A stretch of DNA of 64,000 bases from Bacillus salipaludis (GCF_004358205.1 NZ_SMYO01000010.1:124001-188000); one strand, 5' to 3'; numbered from the stretch's first letter, positions 45,404 through 54,634 are shown. A program made the numbers and translations. Notes: a model not told the origin generated them from the letters alone.

Positions 45404-46153
45404 TTACTTTATTAGCAGAATGGCCCCTGCCACAATGGGTGTAAGAACCATCGCACTTTTTAATACCGGTTGTGGAGCTAGTCCCGTAAACTTTGCCCCG
45501 GCATATGAACCAATCATCGTTCCTGCTACCACTTCCAGTAACAATCCGAAGTCGAGTAACCCCTCGAAGTAGTAACCAACTCCTCCTGCCAATGCAATTG
45601 GTAAAATCACAAGCATGGTTGTACCTACAGATTGTTTAAGCGTGAGACCCATGATGACCAAAAGCCCAATTTGGATGAAGGGTGCAGCACCAATCCCAAA
45701 TGTACCAGATAACAAGCCAGTAATAATTCCTACAAAGGCGGCTTTCCTAATATGAAGATGATCTGGGACAGTCTTTTTGATATTACCCGTTATTTTTTGA
45801 ACCATAAACAAACGTACCAAAAGAATAACGGCGGATAGAAACAACATCCCAGCTGTTAACCAATGCATGGAATGTACTGGAATTAAGCTGGCCAGCTTTG
45901 AACCAAAATAGGAAGCCACTGCCCCAAAACATCCAACTATAAGTCCTGTTTTTACGGAAATATTCCCTTGACGGAAATGACTATAGGCTCCTGACAATGT
46001 TGTAAATACCATTGCTGCAAGCGATGTACCTAAAGCGGTATGAATCGGAACTCCAAACAAAACCGTTAGGATCGCAATGATAAAGCCGGATCCTCCTGCC
46101 CCGACAAATCCTAGTAAACCCCCTAAACCAAACATCGTAAGCGCAATCGCCAA
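45404..46153 (-). CDS. TauE/SafE-family sulfite/organic anion exporter
   Basis: A 249-residue membrane protein with about eight helices and the internal duplication of the TSUP family: GGLLGFVGAGGSGFIIAILTVLFG in the first half and VGIITGLLSGTFGIGAAPFIQIGLL in the second. It is predicted to export sulfite or an organosulfur or organic anion. It starts at TTG, with GGAGGGG 6 nt upstream. Between malic enzyme and the two-component genes it could be an organic acid exporter, but this is inference. Confidence 0.87.
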   Translation of the reverse strand: MAIALTMFGLGGLLGFVGAGGSGFIIAILTVLFGVPIHTALGTSLAAMVFTTLSGAYSHFRQGNISVKTGLIVGCFGAVASYFGSKLASLIPVHSMHWLTAGMLFLSAVILLVRLFMVQKITGNIKKTVPDHLHIRKAAFVGIITGLLSGTFGIGAAPFIQIGLLVIMGLTLKQSVGTTMLVILPIALAGGVGYYFEGLLDFGLLLEVVAGTMIGSYAGAKFTGLAPQPVLKSAMVLTPIVAGAILLIK

Positions 46154-46253
46154 CTCTTTCCCCTCCGCGTGTTACAACCTTATGATCCTGGTGTCAATCA
46201 ATCCAAGATAGACCATTTTTCTATTATACTAAAACATTTTACAATCATAATTT

Positions 46254-46286
46254 TAAAAACTATCCCACAGCAGAGGTGAGATAGTC
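46254..46286 (-). terminator. Terminator of the malic enzyme gene
   Basis: CTATCTCAC/GTGGGATAG hairpin followed by T5 on the minus strand. Confidence 0.78.
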
Positions 46287-46297
46287 CACTAAAAAAA

Positions 46298-47545
46298 CTA
46301 TACAAGCACTGGTTCTTTTTCGTTAACCTGCTCTAATAAACGATGCTTGATTTCTTCCGGATTGATATTTCTTTGAGCAACCCCGCTTTCCATTGCAGCA
46401 GATGCAACGGCTGCGGCTACGTGCGCTGCAACCCTCGGATCAAATGGATCCGGAATCACATAATCTGCATGAAGTTCTATATCAGAAATTAAATCGGCGA
46501 TCGCATAAATTGCCGCAAGTTTCATTTCTTCATTAATTTCTTTTGCCCTAACATCTAATGCTCCACGGAAAATTCCTGGGAAAGCAAGCACATTATTGAC
46601 TTGATTCGGAAAATCGGAACGGCCTGTTCCTACTACAAGTGCTCCTGCTTCCTTTGCTTCATGCGGCATAATTTCCGGTACCGGATTGGCCATCGCAAAA
46701 ATAATTGGATTACGCTTCATCGAATGAACCATTTCCTTCGTTACTGCCCCTGCTGCCGATACACCAATAAATACGTCAGCACCCACAAGGGCATCTGCTA
46801 ATGTTCCTTGTTTTATCTCACGATTAGTTATTTGCGCCATTTCTTCCTTGAATGGATTCATTCCCAATGTCCGGCCTTCATAGATAATCCCTTTTGTATC
46901 ACATAAAATGACATCCTTCACTCCCATATGTAATAAGAGTTTCACGATCGCTACACCGGCTGCACCGGCACCATTGACAACTACTTGGATGTCTCCAATT
47001 TTTTTATCTGCCAGCTTTAATGAATTAATTAAACCTGCTACTGTTACAATCGCAGTCCCATGTTGATCGTCATGAAAAACAGGAATATCACAAACTTTAC
47101 GCAGGCGGTCCTCAATTTCAAAGCATTGCGGTGCGGCAATATCCTCCAGGTTGATTCCCCCAAAGGTTGGTTCAAGCAGTTTAACCGTCTCCACTAATTT
47201 TTCGGTATCCGTTGTTGCTAGACAAATAGGAAATGCGTCCACATCCGCAAAGGATTTGAATAGCACGGCCTTTCCTTCCATTACCGGCATTGCCGCTTTT
47301 GGTCCGATTTTTCCAAGCCCGAGAACCGCTGTTCCATTTGAAACTACCGCAACAAGATTCCCCTTTGAGGTATAATCATAGACCTTAGTTTCATCTGCAT
47401 GAATGTCCAAGCAAGGCTCGGCCACACCAGGAGAATAGGCTAAACTTAAATCGTTTGCATTCTGTACGGAAACTTTTGAATAAATCCCAAGCTTCCCTTG
47501 ATTTTCCTTATGCATTTTTAATGCTGCATCTCTTAAAGTTGACAT
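46298..47545 (-). CDS. NAD(P)-dependent malic enzyme
   Basis: A 415-residue short-form malic enzyme that decarboxylates malate to pyruvate. Signatures are LAYSPGVAEPCLDI, VFHDDQHGTAIV (metal/malate site) and the Rossmann loop VVNGAGAAGVAIVKLL. GGGGGAA precedes ATG 47545; an upstream in-frame ATG at 47560 was not chosen. A gene of this kind next to a MalK/MalR-type two-component system fits control by extracellular malate. Confidence 0.92.
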   Translation of the reverse strand: MSTLRDAALKMHKENQGKLGIYSKVSVQNANDLSLAYSPGVAEPCLDIHADETKVYDYTSKGNLVAVVSNGTAVLGLGKIGPKAAMPVMEGKAVLFKSFADVDAFPICLATTDTEKLVETVKLLEPTFGGINLEDIAAPQCFEIEDRLRKVCDIPVFHDDQHGTAIVTVAGLINSLKLADKKIGDIQVVVNGAGAAGVAIVKLLLHMGVKDVILCDTKGIIYEGRTLGMNPFKEEMAQITNREIKQGTLADALVGADVFIGVSAAGAVTKEMVHSMKRNPIIFAMANPVPEIMPHEAKEAGALVVGTGRSDFPNQVNNVLAFPGIFRGALDVRAKEINEEMKLAAIYAIADLISDIELHADYVIPDPFDPRVAAHVAAAVASAAMESGVAQRNINPEEIKHRLLEQVNEKEPVLV

Positions 47546-47771
47546 TTGATGTTCCCCCATAAAAGTTTATTGTAGCGATGTTTTAACAATGTTTATAATC
47601 CCACCGAGGTAAACGTTTCCAATTTAAGTGACCCCTTGTTTTTCTACCTATATCTTAGTCTCCTCAGACACATTTTGATAGATTTTGTAATTAAAAAAAG
47701 CAAATGATTCAGAATATGGTTTTCCAACACCGTTTTCTGTTCTTTTTTACACTTTACATATTAGCACCAAA

Positions 47772-47807
47772 AGAAAATGCGATTCTTAGTTATGAAAGAA
47801 TCGCACT
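47772..47807 (-). terminator. Terminator of the tetR gene
   Basis: GTGCGATTCTT/AAGAATCGCAT hairpin with a T-rich tail on the minus strand. Confidence 0.82.
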
Positions 47808-47812
47808 TAATG

Positions 47813-48412
47813 TCAAATAAATGTTGCCCAAATCAGTTCTAAAATCTCTTCAGGTAAATACCCCCGCACTTCCCTTTGAAATAAATAGGAATCACTTTTT
47901 ATAGCGGCAAGTAACATATCTGCTCTAAAAACATTATTCGGTTTACCTTCTTTTGTTGCAGCCATCTCATCAAATAGACCAACAAAATATTGATGCAACT
48001 CATGATATAACGGGCCTGGTGTTCCCGACTTCGATTGTTTGGCAGACTCGAATACTTCTACACCTTTAAGCAATTGTGACTTGCTTTCCCTAAAACGAAT
48101 AAATATGCTAAGAATTCCTCTTAATCGTTTACTTGGCGGCTCTTTCTGGTTTTCCTCCAAATACGCTTCCATATCCTCAAAGCATAAAACAACATTATCT
48201 TTAATTAAATCTAAACATATTTCTCCTTTATTTCTGTAACGGCGATAGAGCGTCCCCGGTCCGATTTGAGCTTCTGAGGCAATTTGATTCATACTAACTT
48301 GTTCAACACCAAATTGTTCAAATAGACTAGAAGCCGTATCTAAAATGCGCTGCCGATTCTCGGCAGCATCTCGTCGTTCTATCCGTTTGTAGATGATATT
48401 CCCGTCCTTCAT
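47813..48412 (-). CDS. TetR family transcriptional regulator
   Basis: A 199-residue repressor. The N-terminal helix-turn-helix is in NRQRILDTASSLFEQFGVEQVSMNQIASEAQIGPGTLYRRYRNKGEI; the C-terminal part is the ligand-binding domain. AGGGGAG is 8 nt before the ATG at 48412. It is divergent from the isochorismatase-like gene and the MFS gene beyond it, with a perfect palindrome in the shared promoter region, so it probably represses both units. Confidence 0.9.
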   Translation of the reverse strand: MKDGNIIYKRIERRDAAENRQRILDTASSLFEQFGVEQVSMNQIASEAQIGPGTLYRRYRNKGEICLDLIKDNVVLCFEDMEAYLEENQKEPPSKRLRGILSIFIRFRESKSQLLKGVEVFESAKQSKSGTPGPLYHELHQYFVGLFDEMAATKEGKPNNVFRADMLLAAIKSDSYLFQREVRGYLPEEILELIWATFI

Positions 48413-48451
48413 TATTTTCACTCCCCTTCATTTTAAGATAAGTAAATTGAC

Positions 48452-48471
48452 AAACGGAGATTTCTCCGTTT
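48452..48471. promoter_or_regulatory. Putative TetR operator, 9-2-9 palindrome
   Basis: AAACGGAGATTTCTCCGTTT has perfect 9-bp arms around TT and overlaps a TTGACA hexamer (48447-48452). A half site TCTCCG recurs near 48490. Confidence 0.7.
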
Positions 48472-48530
48472 ACTATAAATGATAGAGTTCTCCGCTTAAT
48501 ACTAACGTAAGGAAAAGGGGTTTTCAACAC

Positions 48531-49100
48531 ATGCAAAATCATACTGAAAAAGCTGCATTATTAGTCATGGATATGCAAAACGGCATTGTATCACGTTTTG
48601 CGGAAAACAAGGAAGTACTACTTCCCATTCAGAAGGCATTAGCAAGTGCACGCAAACACAATATTCCGGTTATTTTTGTACGAGTTGGATTTAGCGAAGG
48701 CTATCCTGAAGTTAGCCCACGAAATAAGGCGTTTACTAGTATTGCCAATCAGGGAGGCATGACCACCTCGGACAAAGCAACGCAAATTCATGAATTGTTT
48801 AAGCCCCAGGAAAATGAACCCGTTGTAACCAAGTACCGATTTAGTGCGTTCACCGGCAGCACGCTCGAATTGATCCTCCGCTCACGTCAAATCGATTCGC
48901 TTATTCTTAGCGGAATTTCTACAAGCGGCGTCGTTCTATCAACATTGCGTGAAGCTGCAGATAAAGACTTTTCATTAACCGTACTAAGTGATGCATGCAT
49001 TGATGGCGATCCTGAAGTTCACCGCGTACTTACCGAGAAGGTTTTCCCTCGTCAGGCAGATGTTCTGACTGTCGATTCCTGGATTAATACATTGAGTTAA
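48531..49100 (+). CDS. Isochorismatase-fold hydrolase lacking the usual nucleophilic Cys
   Basis: A 189-residue protein of the cysteine hydrolase/isochorismatase fold. The catalytic Asp is in LLVMDMQNGI and the Lys in VVTKYRFSAF. In the nucleophile segment, ISTSGVVLSTLREAAD, the position normally held by Cys is Val. True isochorismatases of the EntB/PhzD type also lack this Cys, so the protein may be active on a non-amide substrate or act otherwise. AAGGGG lies 10 nt before the ATG. It is probably repressed by the divergent TetR protein and is followed by a terminator and the MFS gene. Confidence 0.87.
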   Translation: MQNHTEKAALLVMDMQNGIVSRFAENKEVLLPIQKALASARKHNIPVIFVRVGFSEGYPEVSPRNKAFTSIANQGGMTTSDKATQIHELFKPQENEPVVTKYRFSAFTGSTLELILRSRQIDSLILSGISTSGVVLSTLREAADKDFSLTVLSDACIDGDPEVHRVLTEKVFPRQADVLTVDSWINTLS

Positions 49101-49106
49101 AATCAT

Positions 49107-49146
49107 GAGGGTCTATTCCGATAAAGCGGAACAGACCCTATCTTTT
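49107..49146 (+). terminator. Terminator of the isochorismatase-like gene
   Basis: GGGTCTATTCCG/CGGAACAGACCC hairpin followed by a T-rich stretch. Confidence 0.85.
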
Positions 49147-49208
49147 ATTATTTTAATCGCTCTCTAAAATCTTATAACCTAATAGAAATACAGAAGGAAG
49201 GAATAGAT

Positions 49209-50597
49209 TTGTCTAAGTCTATAAATCAAAACTTTTTTAATCAAAAACTGATTGCACCGATGATTTTAGGGTCGATTCTAAATCCTATCAACTCTTCTAT
49301 TATTTCAGTTGCCTTAATTCCGATTGGACATGCGTTTGGTGCACCACCTTCGCAGACAGCCTGGCTTATTTCTGCTCTATATCTCGCTACAGCAATTGGG
49401 CAGCCAGTCGTCGGAAAACTAATTGACCTTTACGGTCCAAGACTCCTCTTTTTAATCGCAACTTCTTTAGTAGGCATCTCTAGCCTAATCGCAACCTTTG
49501 CCCCTGATTTTTGGTGGTTAGTAGTCGCAAGAGTCCTTCTTGGTTTTGGGACCTGTGCAGGGTATCCCGCTTCTATGTATCTGATCCGTAGTGAAGGAGA
49601 ACGAACAGGTGTCGAAAGTCCAACAAGTATTCTTACATTATTAGCGATTTCCAACCAAACCATTGCCGTTATAGGACCAACTTTAGGAGGGTTACTGATT
49701 GAAGTTGGAGGCTGGCAAAGCACCTTTATTGTCAACATTCCTTTGTCACTCGCTTGTATTTTTTTAGGCTACCTCCACTTCCCAAGGCTTCCAGCCAATT
49801 CTGTTAGAGAGAAGAAAATAGCCTCCTTTGATTTTACTGGTATGTTCTTTTTTGGAGCCACTCTAATTTCTGCTCTGCTTTTTTTAATGAGCCCAAGTTT
49901 TCATAGGATTTATTTGTTCATAATTGCAATCATTATGGGTGTTATTTTTGCGATTCTTGAGTTTAAAATTAAGAATCCTTTTATCGATGTTCGTCTATTA
50001 AGCGACAATTCATCGTTGTTATTGACCTATACTCGTAGTTTGCTTTCAGCGATTGTATCTTACAGCATCCTTTATGGATATACTCAATGGTTAGAAAAAG
50101 GCAGAGGTTTATCCCCTTCTCATACCGGCTTGTTGCTATTACCTATGTTTTTAATAGCGATTATCGTTTCTAGATTGACAGGAAAAAGTCCTGCAATCCG
50201 TTTGAAGTTGATTGTTGGCAGTATTGTTCAATTTATTGCAATGATACTGCTTCTTTTTACAAATCATAATAGTCATCTTATTTTTCTTGCAGCTATTGTT
50301 CTGCTTTTTGGGATCCCCCAAGGCTTACTTAATTTAGCCAACCAAAATGCTGTCTATTTTCAAGCTTATCCAGAACAAATCGGTGCGTCAGCCGGTCTGT
50401 TAAGAACATTTATGTATATGGGGGCTATGATTGCTTCTGCCGCAAACGGTTTATTTTTAAAATCAGATGCAATGACAACAGGGATTCATCATATTGCGCT
50501 ATTTACCGGCGGTACTAGCTTCATACTTATATTAATCACTCTATTAGATCGTTCCCTAAACAGAGTCGGCAATAAAAATCGATTAAAAAAGGTATAA
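49209..50597 (+). CDS. MFS transporter (drug efflux type)
   Basis: A 462-residue major facilitator with 12-14 TM segments. Motif A GKLIDLYGPRLLF follows TM2; TM1 has LGSILNPINSSIISVALIPIG and the motif C-like segment is AVIGPTLGGLLIEVGG. It starts at TTG with AAGGAAGG upstream. It lies downstream of the TetR-controlled isochorismatase gene, beyond a terminator; expression may be from its own promoter or read-through. Confidence 0.88.
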   Translation: MSKSINQNFFNQKLIAPMILGSILNPINSSIISVALIPIGHAFGAPPSQTAWLISALYLATAIGQPVVGKLIDLYGPRLLFLIATSLVGISSLIATFAPDFWWLVVARVLLGFGTCAGYPASMYLIRSEGERTGVESPTSILTLLAISNQTIAVIGPTLGGLLIEVGGWQSTFIVNIPLSLACIFLGYLHFPRLPANSVREKKIASFDFTGMFFFGATLISALLFLMSPSFHRIYLFIIAIIMGVIFAILEFKIKNPFIDVRLLSDNSSLLLTYTRSLLSAIVSYSILYGYTQWLEKGRGLSPSHTGLLLLPMFLIAIIVSRLTGKSPAIRLKLIVGSIVQFIAMILLLFTNHNSHLIFLAAIVLLFGIPQGLLNLANQNAVYFQAYPEQIGASAGLLRTFMYMGAMIASAANGLFLKSDAMTTGIHHIALFTGGTSFILILITLLDRSLNRVGNKNRLKKV

Positions 50598-50710
50598 GGT
50601 TAATAATCTTCAAATAGATAGAAACATTTTTGACACTTAAAGAAAGAGCGCTAGAGTACAGATGAACAAACATTTTACTAAGTATAGACACCTTCATAGA
50701 TTTGAGTATT

Positions 50711-50758
50711 AAAAAAATAGGGGCACGAGCATCTTATTCAGATTCTCGAACCCTTATT
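50711..50758 (-). terminator. Terminator of the YjbR/VOC unit
   Basis: AGGGTTCGAG...CTCGTGCCCCT hairpin followed by T7 on the minus strand. Confidence 0.75.
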
Positions 50759-50772
50759 AGGAAAACTATTAA

Positions 50773-51144
50773 TCACTTGCTATGTAACTCATTCCATTTC
50801 TTAACCAATCGCTTTGGTGCCGCACGTAAATAGGCTTCCTGCAATAAATCGGTCAATTCAACCCAAACATCTCCATGAGGATTTTGGATCGATACCCATC
50901 CGTGATGACCAATATAAGGAGTTTTGAAAAAATACTCCTTCTGCAGCAATAAGCCCTGAGTTTCCCGGTCTGATTTGAACGACAAGCTGAATCCGTTATC
51001 GCTTTCGCCTGTTATTACGAAGGATTTTCCATTGATTTTAAACGTAATGTGTCCAAAGCCGTCGATATGTTCTACCGCTTCAGGGAGTGCAAGACAGATT
51101 TTCCGCACACATTCAAGCATGCTTGCCGTTTCCTGTGTTTTCAT
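50773..51144 (-). CDS. MmcQ/YjbR family DNA-binding-fold protein
   Basis: A 123-residue protein of the MmcQ/YjbR family (CLALPEAVEHIDGFGHITFKING, then SLSFKSDRETQGLLLQ and YIGHHGWVSI). Members adopt a CyaY-like fold and their function is not established. SD AGGTGA 8 nt before ATG 51144. It lies 24 nt downstream of the VOC gene on the same strand, so the two are co-transcribed. Confidence 0.88.
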   Translation of the reverse strand: MKTQETASMLECVRKICLALPEAVEHIDGFGHITFKINGKSFVITGESDNGFSLSFKSDRETQGLLLQKEYFFKTPYIGHHGWVSIQNPHGDVWVELTDLLQEAYLRAAPKRLVKKWNELHSK

Positions 51145-51168
51145 ACTTTCATTCACCTATCTTGAAAT

Positions 51169-51564
51169 CTATTTCGCATTCGCATCTGGCTGATGAATTC
51201 CAATGATATTCCCTTCGGTATCGATATAGTATCCCTGCCACGCCATTCCAGGCAGGGCATATTTAGGCATTGCGACCTTGCCGCCATTCTCTAAGATTTT
51301 GGTTTCCGTTATATCATAGTCTCCCACTCCCATTGTACAAACAAAACCATTCACCGCCTGATTGGCTTCCGGTTTGACCCCTTGGCGCTGCATCAAAGCA
51401 CCATTAATCCCCATATCATTTTCATCACCCGTAACAGCTCCAAAGTAAGGCATGCCAGCATACTCACTCCAATCTTGAAAGGACCATCCGAATACCTCTC
51501 CATAAAACTTCTTTGCCCGTTCCATGTCATCCACATGAATTTCGAAATGAATTAATCTTCCCAT
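51169..51564 (-). CDS. VOC (glyoxalase/bleomycin resistance) family protein
   Basis: A 131-residue vicinal oxygen chelate protein: MGRLIHFEIHVDDMERAKKFYGEVFGW at the start and GYYIDTEGNIIGIHQ at the end. The substrate is unknown. Strong SD AGGAGG. It is the first gene of a two-gene unit with the YjbR-type gene. Confidence 0.9.
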   Translation of the reverse strand: MGRLIHFEIHVDDMERAKKFYGEVFGWSFQDWSEYAGMPYFGAVTGDENDMGINGALMQRQGVKPEANQAVNGFVCTMGVGDYDITETKILENGGKVAMPKYALPGMAWQGYYIDTEGNIIGIHQPDANAK

Positions 51565-51744
51565 ATAGACCTCCTATTTTTTAAAAAAATATTCGCTTTA
51601 AATCAATTCGTTTATTCGCTTTCAATTTCCTCTCTATTATCGTGAAGAATATGGAAAAATATTCATCGCTCATCATTCACTTTTGAATTTTTAGTTAATA
51701 TTTTTTAACCATTTTTAAGGAAATAAATTGATTTAACTTAAATA

Positions 51745-51764
51745 TAGTAATATAATCATTACTA
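51745..51764. promoter_or_regulatory. Putative MarR operator, TAGTAAT-N6-ATTACTA
   Basis: Perfect 7-bp inverted repeat 18 nt upstream of the TTG start of the second marR gene; likely autoregulatory. Confidence 0.5.
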
Positions 51765-51782
51765 ATTTAAGGGGGTTTATTT

Positions 51783-52214
51783 TTGATTGAAGAAATAGCT
51801 AAAGAATACATTGCTCTGATACCGAATCTCTTTGGTAGTTTTAGTGAATTAAACAAGGATTCTGTGGAATTATCCCATTTACAGAATCACGTTATAGAAT
51901 ATATGTACATGCAGAATAAAGCTCTAAATCTTAAAGAAATCAGCATTGGTCTAAATATTGCTAAGCAGCAACTAACGAATATCGTGAAGGATTTAGAAGC
52001 TGGCGGATATTTAATTAAAATGCCTGACATCAAGGATAAACGGGCAGTCTTAGTTTCTCTCACACCAAAAGGAAAAGAAATTGAAGATAAGAAATGGACG
52101 AAGATTTATCAAACATTTAGTAAAAGTATTACTAAGTTAAATAAGGAAGAACAGTTGGATTTACAATTTTCTCTTCACAAGGTGAATGTAATGTTAAAAA
52201 AAATGAAGGATTAA
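51783..52214 (+). CDS. MarR family transcriptional regulator
   Basis: A 143-residue winged-helix regulator (LNLKEISIGLNIAKQQLTNIVKDLEAGGYLIKMPDIKDKRAVLVSLTPKGKE, including the DKR wing typical of the family). It starts at TTG with GGGGG 7 nt upstream. It is first in a three-gene unit with a methyltransferase and a helix-hairpin-helix protein; an inverted repeat covers its promoter. Confidence 0.88.
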   Translation: MIEEIAKEYIALIPNLFGSFSELNKDSVELSHLQNHVIEYMYMQNKALNLKEISIGLNIAKQQLTNIVKDLEAGGYLIKMPDIKDKRAVLVSLTPKGKEIEDKKWTKIYQTFSKSITKLNKEEQLDLQFSLHKVNVMLKKMKD

Positions 52215-52249
52215 TGTTTTTCGAATAGAAAATAACAGGAGAGAGAAAG

Positions 52250-53065
52250 ATGTTTTTAAACGGAACCCATAAAATAAATTTAACAGAAGAAAAAGAAACT
52301 CTTCTGATTACCTTATATGCAAAGGCATTAGACAGTCATTCAAAACATCCCATTCTTCATGATAATAAGGCAGAAGAAATCCTGCAGAAAATTGACTATG
52401 ACTTTGAAAAAATCAATCATTTTGGCAACGAAATCATGGTCCTTCGAGCTAAACAATTGGATACATGGCTGCAGGAGTTCCTAAAAAAGAAGCCCGAAGC
52501 AACGGTACTTAACCTCGGTTGTGGTCTGGATACAAGAATATCAAGAATAAATCCACCATCGACGGCAAGTTGGTTTGATGTAGATTTCCCTGAAGTTATC
52601 GAATTACGAAAGCTCTTTTTTTCAAATCAAGAGGGTTACGAAATGATCTCTTCTTCGGTTACCGAACTGACCTGGTTGGATCAAATCCCAAGAAACAAGC
52701 CAGTAATGATCATTGCTGAAGGCATGTTGGAATACCTGACAAAGGATGAAGTAAAAAAACTTCTTAATCGGTTAACTCGCTATTTCCCACATGGACAGAT
52801 TGCTTTTGACGTAATGAATTCATTTGCAATAAATTCAGGTAAAGAACGTCTAAAAGAAACGACCGGAGCTGTACACAAGTGGATAGTTAATGATATTCAG
52901 GATGTTGATCGCTTAAACTCCAAATTGAAAAGAATATCTGCCTTTTCTGTTTTTAAATCAAAGTACGTTCATAAACTTCCTTTAAAAGTTCGCTTGATTT
53001 ATGCAGCAATGACGGTCTTTCCTAGTTTAAGAAATATGATGCGTTTGCTTTTGTATAGGTTTTAA
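52250..53065 (+). CDS. Class I SAM-dependent methyltransferase (LCMT/O-methyltransferase type)
   Basis: A 271-residue methyltransferase of the Tcmp/leucine carboxyl methyltransferase-like family. The SAM-binding motif is ATVLNLGCGLDTRISRI, followed by WFDVDFPEVIELRK and VMIIAEGMLEYLTKDEV. The family methylates polyketides, small phenolics or protein C-termini; the substrate here is unknown. It lies 36 nt after the marR gene with SD GGAGAG. Confidence 0.88.
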   Translation: MFLNGTHKINLTEEKETLLITLYAKALDSHSKHPILHDNKAEEILQKIDYDFEKINHFGNEIMVLRAKQLDTWLQEFLKKKPEATVLNLGCGLDTRISRINPPSTASWFDVDFPEVIELRKLFFSNQEGYEMISSSVTELTWLDQIPRNKPVMIIAEGMLEYLTKDEVKKLLNRLTRYFPHGQIAFDVMNSFAINSGKERLKETTGAVHKWIVNDIQDVDRLNSKLKRISAFSVFKSKYVHKLPLKVRLIYAAMTVFPSLRNMMRLLLYRF

Positions 53066-53114
53066 ACGTCTTAATAAAGATACACTCACTTTCAAATTGA
53101 GGAGATATTTTAAA

Positions 53115-53408
53115 ATGACCACTTCAGAAAAACATTTAAGAACCTGCAACAAAGGACATAAATACTATAAAAGCAGCGACTGCCCAACCTGTCCAACTTG
53201 TGAGAAAGAACGCAAACCTAGCAGCGGATTTCTTTCCCTCCTATCGGCTCCTGCAAGACGGGCATTAGAAATCAACGGAATAACTTCTTTAAACGAACTA
53301 TCAAAATTAAGTGAGAAAGAGATTTTGGAATTTCACGGTATGGGTCCAGCTTCTTTACCTAAACTTAGGTCCGCTTTAATAGAAAATGGGTTATCATTCA
53401 GGAACTGA
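53115..53408 (+). CDS. Small helix-hairpin-helix (RNAP alpha-CTD-like) protein
   Basis: A 97-residue protein. A short Cys-rich N-terminus (CNKGHKYYKSSDCPTCPTC, possible zinc ribbon) is followed by a helix-hairpin-helix domain like the RNA polymerase alpha C-terminal domain (SAPARRALEINGITSLNELSKLSEKEILEFHGMGPASLPKL). GAGGAG precedes ATG 53115. The function of these small alpha-CTD-like proteins is not known. It is last in the MarR-methyltransferase unit and is followed by a terminator. Confidence 0.83.
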   Translation: MTTSEKHLRTCNKGHKYYKSSDCPTCPTCEKERKPSSGFLSLLSAPARRALEINGITSLNELSKLSEKEILEFHGMGPASLPKLRSALIENGLSFRN

Positions 53409-53426
53409 TCTCAAGAATTGAAAGGA

Positions 53427-53464
53427 AAAGGGTTCGAGAATTTTACAATTTCTCGAACCCTTCT
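53427..53464 (+). terminator. Terminator of the MarR/methyltransferase unit
   Basis: AAGGGTTCGAGAA/TTCTCGAACCCTT hairpin with a T-rich tail; sequence related to the terminator at 50711. Confidence 0.88.
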
Positions 53465-53518
53465 TATCTAAATTAACGCATACTAGCCATTTTACTGAAT
53501 TTTTTTATCTAATGTATC

Positions 53519-54634
53519 TCAATCATAAGAAGCCATTGTTTGTAATTCTTCACTTGCTTGTGGAGTTACATAAATGGTCCGGCTTGGAAAAGCAATTTCT
53601 ACTCCCTCTTCCTCTAAGATCCCCATGATTTCTAAATTGATTTCATGTTTAATCTTAACGTGTTCTGCCCAAACGGTTGAATTGGTGAAAAAATAGACAA
53701 GAACATCGAGACTGCTCTCATTATAATGGTCAAATGCAACCATCACCGTTTCCGGATGAATTTCTTCATGATTGTTCAACATAAATTCAATTCGATGAAC
53801 CACTCTTTGAATTTGTTCCTTGGTGGTTCTATAATTGAGTCCCAAGTCAAAAGAAATTCGTCTTTTTCCCATGCGGCTCCAATTGGTAATCGCTTCATTT
53901 GCAAGTGTTGCATTAGGAACAGTAACAAGTGCTTGACTAAACGTGCGAATTTTAGTACTTCTGAAATTGATATCTTCTACGATTCCCTCTACGCTCGGTG
54001 TTAAGATCCAATCCCCAATCGAAAAAGGCTTTTCTGTTACAATAACGATTCCGCCGATTAGATTACCGACCGCCTCTTTTGCAGCTAAAGCAAACGCCAG
54101 TCCCCCTAACCCAAGACCTGCGACCAAGCCATTTACGTCATAATCAAATTCCTGACCAATGATACTTAAACTAATAGCAATCATGATGACACGGATAGCT
54201 CTTGAAATAAACGGAATAAGAATTAAATCAATCTTATTATTAATTTTTTCATTAACACTAATTAAGATTCCCGAGGTTGGAGAGGACAAATTAAACAATC
54301 CCCATGTGATTAATACGATGACCATTGAACGTAAAAATTTTAAAAAGAATGTATTGTGTTGATCGATATATGGGAAATAATCCATTGCGAGGTACAAACC
54401 GAAAATAATAAAGAACCATCCTAAAGGACGTTCAAAACTTAAACAGATTTGGGTAATAAAATCTGTTGGTGTTTTTTTAGCTAGTTTTAAAATCAATTGA
54501 AACACATACTTGGTAAATAGGTTTCTAAATAAAATAAATAAAAGTAAAATCCCTATCGAAATTCCAACATTTTCTAACTTGTCGTAGTCAATATCCGACA
54601 TTGAAAAAGCCATTACAAATGAATCAAAAGACAT
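53519..54634 (-). CDS. Mechanosensitive ion channel, MscS family
   Basis: A 371-residue channel protein. N-terminal helices are followed by the pore-lining TM3 region (GLVAGLGLGGLAFALAAKEAVGNLIGG, the alternating Gly/Ala pattern of MscS) and the beta domain (FSIGDWILTPSVEGIVEDINFRSTKIRTFSQALVTVPN). It opens under membrane tension to release osmolytes. It is close in length to B. subtilis YkuT/YhdY. SD AGAAGG. It is a single gene. Confidence 0.9.
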   Translation of the reverse strand: MSFDSFVMAFSMSDIDYDKLENVGISIGILLLFILFRNLFTKYVFQLILKLAKKTPTDFITQICLSFERPLGWFFIIFGLYLAMDYFPYIDQHNTFFLKFLRSMVIVLITWGLFNLSSPTSGILISVNEKINNKIDLILIPFISRAIRVIMIAISLSIIGQEFDYDVNGLVAGLGLGGLAFALAAKEAVGNLIGGIVIVTEKPFSIGDWILTPSVEGIVEDINFRSTKIRTFSQALVTVPNATLANEAITNWSRMGKRRISFDLGLNYRTTKEQIQRVVHRIEFMLNNHEEIHPETVMVAFDHYNESSLDVLVYFFTNSTVWAEHVKIKHEINLEIMGILEEEGVEIAFPSRTIYVTPQASEELQTMASYD

